Below the pieces are notes generated by a model. It did not search any database. It was given only the letters and a program-made list of their open reading frames with translations, and had not been told where the DNA came from. 7,232 nt of DNA from the NCBI GenBank assembly GCA_036381125.1, contig DASVDK010000377.1, positions 1 through 7,232 of the forward strand. The letters run 5' to 3'. The position numbers and the translations under genes are program-made. This DNA comes from DASVDK01 sp036381125 [NCBI: Thermodesulfobacteriota bacterium]. GTDB taxonomy: Bacteria; DASVDK01. Position 1 is the first letter of the stretch. Every line of letters starts with the position of its first letter. Below, piece by piece: positions 1 to 7,232 of the stretch.

Positions 1-3009
<3,009 letters not shown>

Positions 3010-3178
3010 CCGGGCGGGAGCCGGCGCCGCCGGGACCCGAGGGGACCTGCCGGGACCGATCGCCGTGACGCGCCGCGGCCCACGGCAGCGTCGTCCCCCT
3101 CACCGCGCGAGTGCGGCCGTGCGGCGGCACGCCGGCGGAACATGGAAAGGCCTGGCCCCCACCCCCTGCAGGCGGGCT
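3010..3178. other. Convergent intergenic region
   Basis: These 169 nt separate the ends of acyP (plus) and rsmI (minus). I find no plausible gene, no repeat array and no run of T on either strand that would make a classic intrinsic terminator. The only structure of note is the GC-rich hairpin at 3016-3038. On the minus strand a weaker 5-bp stem (CGTGC/GCACG, loop of four) lies near 3118-3132, and I consider it unremarkable at this GC content. Confidence 0.5.
3016..3038 (+). terminator. GC-rich hairpin after acyP, weak terminator candidate
   Basis: The hairpin begins 7 nt after the acyP stop. GGG (3016-3018) pairs with CCC (3036-3038), CCGGC (3021-3025) pairs with GCCGG (3029-3033) around a GCC loop, and AG opposite GA forms a tandem mismatch between the two stems. 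No U tract follows, so it would not be a canonical intrinsic terminator. It may protect the 3' end or simply be chance in GC-rich DNA. Confidence 0.25.
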
Positions 3179-5482
3179 CTACTCCTGGGTCGGCGCGAGC
3201 GGGACCTGCGGGCTGCCGCCGGGCCGCCCCTCGACGATGTCGACGCCCGGCACCGTGGAGGCCCCGCCGGACGCCGGCTCGGCCTGAGCGTCGGGACCGC
3301 GAACGTCGGGCGCGTCGGGCTGCGCCTCCTCGGACATCCGGTGCCGTGCGTCCGGCTCGGCCACCAGGTCGGGCTCGGCAGCGGCCACCGTGTCGGTGAA
3401 GACGACGGGGGGCCGGACGCCGTTCGGGCCATTCGCCTCGACCTCCTCCCGCGCGTCCGGCCGCGGCGCCTCGAGCCCCTCCGGTGCGGCAGCAGCGGGC
3501 GGCTCGGACGCCGCCTCGCCTGCGGCCTCGGCCTGTGCCGGCTCGCCGGCCGGGAGCCGACCGGCCTCCTGCGGCTGCGGCGGCCGCGCCGGCGAGGCCG
3601 CGGCCCGGATCTTCTCCGGGTCGACGCCGACGAGCTTGAGGCTCTCGCGGTAGACCTCGGACTTGGGCGTCCCCGTCTCGCGCGCGACGAGCCGCACGAC
3701 GTCGGCGAGGGGCAGCCCCGACTCCTGCTTGTAGAGCCGCAGGCGGTCGAGGATCGACAGCCCCTCGCGGTCGGCGAGCTTGCCCTGCCAGCCCGCCACC
3801 ACGAGGACCACCTCCCCCTTGATCTCCTTGCCGCGGTACTCGGCCAGCACCTTGCTGAACTTCCCGCGGATCGCCTCCTCGTGCATCTTGGTCATCTCGC
3901 GGAACATGACCATGTCGCGGTTGCCGAGGACGTCGCACAGCTCCTGGATCGTCTCGTACGCGCGCCCGGGCGCCTCGTAGAAGACGAGCGTGCGGCGGTC
4001 GAGCTTGAGCGACTCGAGCAGCTCCTTGCGCCTCTTGTCCTTCTGCGGGAGGAAGCCGACGAACGCCCAGGCGTCGGTCGGCAGGCCGGAGGCGGAGAGC
4101 GCGGCCACCGCCGCGCAGGCCCCCGGCACGGCCACGACGTTGGCGCCCCGCTCGACGGCCGCCTTGACCAGGCTGTAGCCCGGGTCGGAGATCCCCGGCG
4201 TCCCGGCGTCCGACACCAGGGCGATCGCCTGCCCGTCCTCGAGCCGCCTGAGGAGCGGCTCGATCTTGAGCTGCTCGTTGTGCTCGAAGAAGGAGGTGAG
4301 CGGCGTGCGGATCTGATAGTGGTTGAGCAGCTTCGCCGTCTGGCGGGTGTCCTCGGCGGCGATGAGCTTCACCTCCTTGAGGACGCGCACCGCCCGGAAC
4401 GTGATGTCCTCGAGGTTGCCGATCGGCGTGGCAACGACGTAGAGCGTCCCCTTGCGCGCCCGCCGCTCCTCGGCCATCTTCTCGCGCCGCGCCTCGAAGG
4501 CCTCCTCCATGGAGAGCCCGTGCTGGCTGCGGCGCCGCATCGGCCCCTGGCCCTCCCGCACCGGCGCGTCGGGCCAGGCGTCCTTGAGGAGGGCCTGCTC
4601 GCGCTCGTCGAAGGCGCCGATGTCGGCGGCGCTGCGCGGCTGGCCGGCCCTGAGCGCCTCCTCGAGGACGCGCAGCTCCGGCTCGTCCTCGACGGCCGGG
4701 GCGTCCGCCGCACCCTCCGCGACCGGGCGTCCCTCGTCGGCCCCGGCGCGCCGCGCCTCCCGGTCACGACCGCGACGCCCGCGGCGCCGCCGGGCCCGTC
4801 GGCTCTCGCCGGCCTCCGCGGCCTCCTCGTCGGCCTCGGCCGCCGCCTCGACGACCGCCGCCGCCTCGCTCGCGGCTGCGGCCTCGCTGGCGGGCTCGGC
4901 CGGAATCGCCGGAGGGACGGCCGCCTCCGCGAAGGCGACCTCCGCATCGCCCGTCAGCTCCAGCTCGTTCACCGCCGGCAGCTCGACCTCCCGGCGCCGG
5001 CGCCGCCCCCGGCCGCGGGAGCCGCGGCGCCGGCGGCGCCCTTCCCGCCCCTCGGCGGTCGGCCGTTCCTCCGATGCCTCCTGGTCGGGCTCGCCGGGCG
5101 CCGCCGCCTCGGCGGTCGCGGCGTCGGGCGCAGGCTCGTCCTGCGGTCGCCGCTCCTCGCCGCGCGCGGCCTCGTCGGTCCGCTCCCGGCCGCCGGCCTC
5201 GCCCGGACGGCCCGTCCCCCTGCCGCCGGCCTGGACGAGCGGAGTGAACGGCTCGGACGAGAAGGCCCGCTCGACCTGCTTCGTCAGCCGCTCGACCTCT
5301 TCGGGAGACAGGTCCATCCAGGTGGGCGGCAGGGGCCGCGGCCGGGCGGCTGCCGCCGGCCGCATCGCCTCCGGCGTCGTCCCCTGCGTCCCCTCCGCCG
5401 CGGTGTCGGGCGGCGTGTGACCCGTGTCCGGCGTCGGCTCGTCCGGCCGCGCCTCGTCGTCTCGCTTCTGATCGTCGCTCAT
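3179..5482 (-). CDS. rsmI: 16S rRNA 2'-O-ribose C1402 methyltransferase RsmI with long disordered extensions
   Basis: RsmI methylates the ribose of C1402 in the decoding centre of 16S rRNA using SAM. The product is 767 residues against about 280 for the family. The core spans about 345-625 and is well conserved: LYVVATPIGNLEDIT, AEDTR (376-380), SDAGTPGISDPGY (424-436, SAM pocket), SASGLPTD, FYEAPGR, TKMHEE (531-536), KGEVVLVV and TGTPKSEVY. The SAM-loop PGPSA motif reads PGACA. Residues 1-343 are low-complexity: acidic/Pro-rich, a short amphipathic helix candidate at 56-75 (MDLSPEEVERLTKQVERAF), an Arg block at 146-164, an Ala/Glu stretch at 175-226, and a second Arg block at 228-245. Residues 626-767 form an Ala/Pro/Glu-rich tail. 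The ATG at 5482 overlaps the preceding gene's stop as ATGA, supporting coupled translation. An internal ATG at 4540 (residue 315), preceded by GGGAGGG, could give a shorter 453-residue form. Confidence 0.93.
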   Translation of the reverse strand: MSDDQKRDDEARPDEPTPDTGHTPPDTAAEGTQGTTPEAMRPAAAARPRPLPPTWMDLSPEEVERLTKQVERAFSSEPFTPLVQAGGRGTGRPGEAGGRERTDEAARGEERRPQDEPAPDAATAEAAAPGEPDQEASEERPTAEGREGRRRRRGSRGRGRRRRREVELPAVNELELTGDAEVAFAEAAVPPAIPAEPASEAAAASEAAAVVEAAAEADEEAAEAGESRRARRRRGRRGRDREARRAGADEGRPVAEGAADAPAVEDEPELRVLEEALRAGQPRSAADIGAFDEREQALLKDAWPDAPVREGQGPMRRRSQHGLSMEEAFEARREKMAEERRARKGTLYVVATPIGNLEDITFRAVRVLKEVKLIAAEDTRQTAKLLNHYQIRTPLTSFFEHNEQLKIEPLLRRLEDGQAIALVSDAGTPGISDPGYSLVKAAVERGANVVAVPGACAAVAALSASGLPTDAWAFVGFLPQKDKRRKELLESLKLDRRTLVFYEAPGRAYETIQELCDVLGNRDMVMFREMTKMHEEAIRGKFSKVLAEYRGKEIKGEVVLVVAGWQGKLADREGLSILDRLRLYKQESGLPLADVVRLVARETGTPKSEVYRESLKLVGVDPEKIRAAASPARPPQPQEAGRLPAGEPAQAEAAGEAASEPPAAAAPEGLEAPRPDAREEVEANGPNGVRPPVVFTDTVAAAEPDLVAEPDARHRMSEEAQPDAPDVRGPDAQAEPASGGASTVPGVDIVEGRPGGSPQVPLAPTQE

Positions 5483-6219
5483 GTGCCCCAATCCCGTGCG
5501 TGGCGGAAGTCGCGATCGATCGTCCGATGCGAGAGCTTCGCGATCACGGGAAGGCGGCGTGTGAACGGCGAGCCCTGCACGCGCGCGCGGACCGTGTCCG
5601 CGCGCGCGGGGGCGAAGCCCGGCGCGACGCACTCGTCGCGACGGTATCGCCGGTCGACCAGGAAGAAGAGGAGGCGGTCCCCCTCGTCGGACTGGCCGGC
5701 CCAGAGGTCGGCGGACGGCGTCTTCTCGATGATCTCGTTGCCCGTTTCGAGCACCAGGGCCCGCGGCTCGGCGGAGTCGTGGTGGAGGACCGCCATCCGC
5801 TCGCGGGCCGTCTCGTTGCCGCGCCGCACCGCGTCCGCGTCCGGCTCGTCGTGCCGGAGGTACGCGTCGATCATCGGCGCGATCTCGATCGTTCGAACTT
5901 CCAGGTTGAGCTGTTCGGTCACCTCGCGCGCGTGCCGCAGACGCTCCGGACCGCTCGTCCGGTTGGGCATGGCGAGCGCGGTGACGTTCCGGCTCCCGAG
6001 TGCCCGGGCCGCCGGCGCGGCCGCCGGGGGGGAGCCGATCCCCCCCGACGGGCCGACGGCGACCCGCTCGGGGCCGACCTTCGTGACCTCTTCGCGAATG
6101 AACTCGGTGAGCACCCGCGAGGCGAGCCCGGCGTCCAGCACCAGCTCGGCCTCGCCCGGTCGGTGGGCGGCTGCCGGCACCCCCGGCTCGCTTCGCCGGC
6201 GGCGCGCGCCCTCAGCCAC
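5479..6219 (-). CDS. nadE: Degenerate NAD+ synthetase (NadE-like), probably inactive
   Basis: NadE converts nicotinate adenine dinucleotide to NAD+ with ATP and ammonia. The 246-residue frame is recognisable by FIREEVTK, the P-loop region, MPNRTSGPE, PMIDAY, PDADAVRRGN, PSADLWAGQSDE and the C-terminus RRLPVIAKLSHRTIDRDFR. It looks damaged. The P-loop reads SGGIGS (58-63) where the family has SGGIDS, so the catalytic Asp is gone, and neighbouring Leu/Ala positions are Pro (GPSGG, GSPPAAAPA). After LETGN (157-161) it jumps to EIIEKTPSADLW, skipping about 40 residues that normally hold KTE, the YGD motif and the helix before the GVPE turn. A second gap of about 9 residues follows QSDE, where DELGF-type sequence is expected. 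The frame stays open, starting at GTG 6219 (8-nt overlap with the amidase) and ending in ATGA with rsmI. It is a coding-length pseudogene or a repurposed protein. These comparisons are from memory of the family. Confidence 0.8.
   Translation of the reverse strand: MAEGARRRRSEPGVPAAAHRPGEAELVLDAGLASRVLTEFIREEVTKVGPERVAVGPSGGIGSPPAAAPAARALGSRNVTALAMPNRTSGPERLRHAREVTEQLNLEVRTIEIAPMIDAYLRHDEPDADAVRRGNETARERMAVLHHDSAEPRALVLETGNEIIEKTPSADLWAGQSDEGDRLLFFLVDRRYRRDECVAPGFAPARADTVRARVQGSPFTRRLPVIAKLSHRTIDRDFRHARDWGT
6025..6047. repeat. Perfect inverted repeat inside the NadE-like P-loop codons
   Basis: Plus-strand CGGGGGGG (6025-6032) is perfectly complementary to CCCCCCCG (6040-6047), with a 7-nt loop between. 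The two 7-base homopolymer runs fall on the codons for the SGGIGSPP stretch. It is the longest pair of G and C runs I noticed in the window. It could form a very stable hairpin in single-stranded DNA or mRNA. Confidence 0.7.
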
Positions 6220-7104
6220 GGCGTGCGGTCCCGATGCGCGTGAGTTCGGCGAGCGTAGGCTCCACGTCCTCGTCGCGCAGGAGCGGCCTGCTCGTCCGCT
6301 CCCGCCTCACGTCGCCCGGGTCGATCCGGGCGGTCGGGACCGTCTCCTCGAGCGGACCTGCCCGGGCGATGAGCCGCCCGGAGGGCCCGGTGACCATGGA
6401 GCCGCCCCGGAAGTCGACGCCGTCCTCGAAGCCGACGCGATGGGCGTCGAGGACGTGCTGTCCGAAGAGCTGGGCGTACGCGCGGAGGAGCCGCTCCCAG
6501 GTCAACATCGCATCCGGCCCCTCTGGCTGCGAGACCCCCCGCAAGGGGCTGTTCGAGACGCAGAGGAGCGTCTGCGCGCCGTCCATGGCCAGGAGGTACG
6601 GCGCGGAGGGGTGCCAGAGATCCTCGCAGATCGCGAGCCCCACCCGTCCGAAACGGGTATCGAAGGCCCGGAACCGGTCTCCCCGCGCGAAGTACCGGTA
6701 CTCGTCGAGGAGCCCGTACGCCGGCAGGTAGACCTTGCGATGGCGGTGGAGGATCTCCCCGCCCTCGAGGTAGATCGCCGCGTTGTAGAAGCGAGCGCCG
6801 TCGCTCGCCTCGACGAAACCGACCACGAGCGAGATCCGCTCCGACCCGACAGTCTCCGGAGCTCCAGGATCTCGGGGGCGTCCAGCGAGAGCGCTACTTC
6901 CGGGACCGCGTCCTTCGGGAAGTAGCCGGTGAGGGCGAGTTCGGGGACGATCAGCAGGTCGACTCCGGCCGACACCCCGTCGCCGATGGCCCGGTCGATC
7001 CGATCCGGGATGGATCGAAGGTCGCCGAGCCGCGGGCGGATCTGGGCGAGGCCGACCGCCGTTCGCGGCCCCTCACCCCCCGCCGCCACCTCTGGACTGC
7101 TCAC
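6212..7104 (-). pseudogene. Nitrilase-superfamily amidase paired with NadE, interrupted by a frameshift
   Basis: This is a carbon-nitrogen hydrolase of the type that supplies ammonia from glutamine to a stand-alone NAD+ synthetase. The N-terminal part is read from GTG 7104 (AVGLAQIRPRLGD, then LLIVPELALTGYFPKD with catalytic Glu55) down to about 6848. The rest continues in another frame: SERISLVVGFVEASDG, RHRKVYLPAYG (catalytic Lys), VGLAICEDLWHPSAPYLL (catalytic Cys), RVGFEDGVDFRGGSMV, ending at 6212. Both segments match the family without a gap, so one base appears missing near 6845-6848 (GTCGGGTCGG on the minus strand). Rejoined, the product would be about 297 residues, normal for the family, with an intact Glu-Lys-Cys triad. 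The final TGA overlaps the NadE-like GTG by 8 nt. The frame has a TAA at 7140-7138, so GTG 7104 is the earliest ordinary start. The frameshift could be a real mutation or a sequencing or assembly error. Confidence 0.82.
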
Positions 7105-7136
7105 CAGCTCGTTACCAACCCTTTGAATATCGCTGG

Positions 7137-7166
7137 TTTATAGCACGACGGCGCGTCGCGTGTAAA
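7137..7166 (-). promoter_or_regulatory. Sigma-70-type promoter for the amidase-nadE-rsmI operon
   Basis: On the minus strand TTTACA (7166-7161, 5/6 to TTGACA) is followed after 18 nt by TATAAA (7142-7137, 5/6 to TATAAT). This AT-rich patch stands out in very GC-rich DNA. A start near 7130 would leave a leader of about 26 nt before GTG 7104. A second promoter further upstream cannot be excluded. Confidence 0.5.
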
Positions 7167-7176
7167 GCGCCGCGGT

Positions 7177-7206
7177 TTGACACTCCCGGAACGCCGTTGC
7201 TAGCCT
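7177..7206 (+). promoter_or_regulatory. Plus-strand promoter-like element facing the right edge
   Basis: A perfect TTGACA (7177-7182) is followed after 18 nt by TAGCCT (7201-7206), only a 3/6 match to TATAAT. It sits 10 nt from the -35 element of the minus-strand promoter, giving a back-to-back arrangement. It would drive a rightward gene beginning at or past the window end. An ATG at 7228-7230 has no clear ribosome binding site, and too little is visible to call a gene. Confidence 0.3.
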
Positions 7207-7232
7207 GCGCCCTGGGCAATCCTGCACATGGA

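Noticed and set aside
5483-5632. 50-residue upstream extension of RsmI
   Set aside because: It lies inside the conserved C-terminal codons of the NadE-like gene, and the ATGA overlap at 5479-5482 is the more natural start.
3065-6925. Plus-strand open frame of 1286 codons opposite rsmI, the nadE-like gene and the amidase
   Set aside because: It is antisense to genes with clear family motifs, its translation is Arg/Leu/Pro/Gly-rich with no recognisable domain, and long antisense open frames are expected at this GC content.
7228-7232. ATG at the right edge as a gene start
   Set aside because: Only five bases are visible and no ribosome binding site precedes it, so it cannot be supported.

Overview
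The window comes from a bacterial chromosome of very high GC content, with G or C at almost every third codon position, genes packed head-to-tail with 4-8 nt overlaps, and AT-richer sequence only at promoters. The protein families (NAD-dependent DNA ligase, RsmI, a stand-alone amidase plus NAD+ synthetase pair, a secreted TPR protein) suit a Gram-negative, GC-rich lineage such as Deltaproteobacteria/Desulfobacterota or Methylomirabilota/Rokubacteria. This placement is recalled family resemblance, not a search, and is only a guess. I see no mobile element, CRISPR array, tRNA or rRNA. This is mostly a housekeeping region.

Layout. (1) 1-614, minus strand: N-terminal 204 codons of a secreted TPR-repeat protein, running off the left edge. 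Its promoter is one of the best in the window (TTGACA, 17 nt, GATACT). (2) 686-3009, plus strand: ligA, translationally coupled through GTGA to a 90-residue acylphosphatase. (3) 3010-3178: a convergent gap with one GC-rich hairpin but no U tract. (4) 7104 down to 3179, minus strand: a three-gene overlapping run of a nitrilase-family amidase, an NAD+ synthetase-like gene, and rsmI, behind a plausible promoter at 7137-7166. (5) 7105-7232: an AT-richer intergenic region with back-to-back promoter-like elements, the second pointing out of the right edge.

How the genes fit. LigA seals DNA nicks using NAD+, and the opposite operon begins with what should be the last step of NAD+ synthesis (amidase plus NadE). 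That step looks broken here. The amidase is split by an apparent one-base frameshift near 6845. The NadE-like frame is open but has lost the P-loop Asp (SGGIGS instead of SGGIDS), carries several Leu-to-Pro type changes, and lacks about 40 residues and then about 9 residues of catalytic core. The downstream rsmI is intact in its methyltransferase core and carries unusually long disordered, Arg-rich extensions.

The most interesting points are the apparently decaying, or possibly repurposed, NAD+ synthetase pair inside an otherwise functional operon, a perfect 8-bp inverted repeat sitting on the mutated P-loop codons, and the 343-residue N-terminal extension on RsmI. I do not see convincing evidence of an entirely new multi-gene system.
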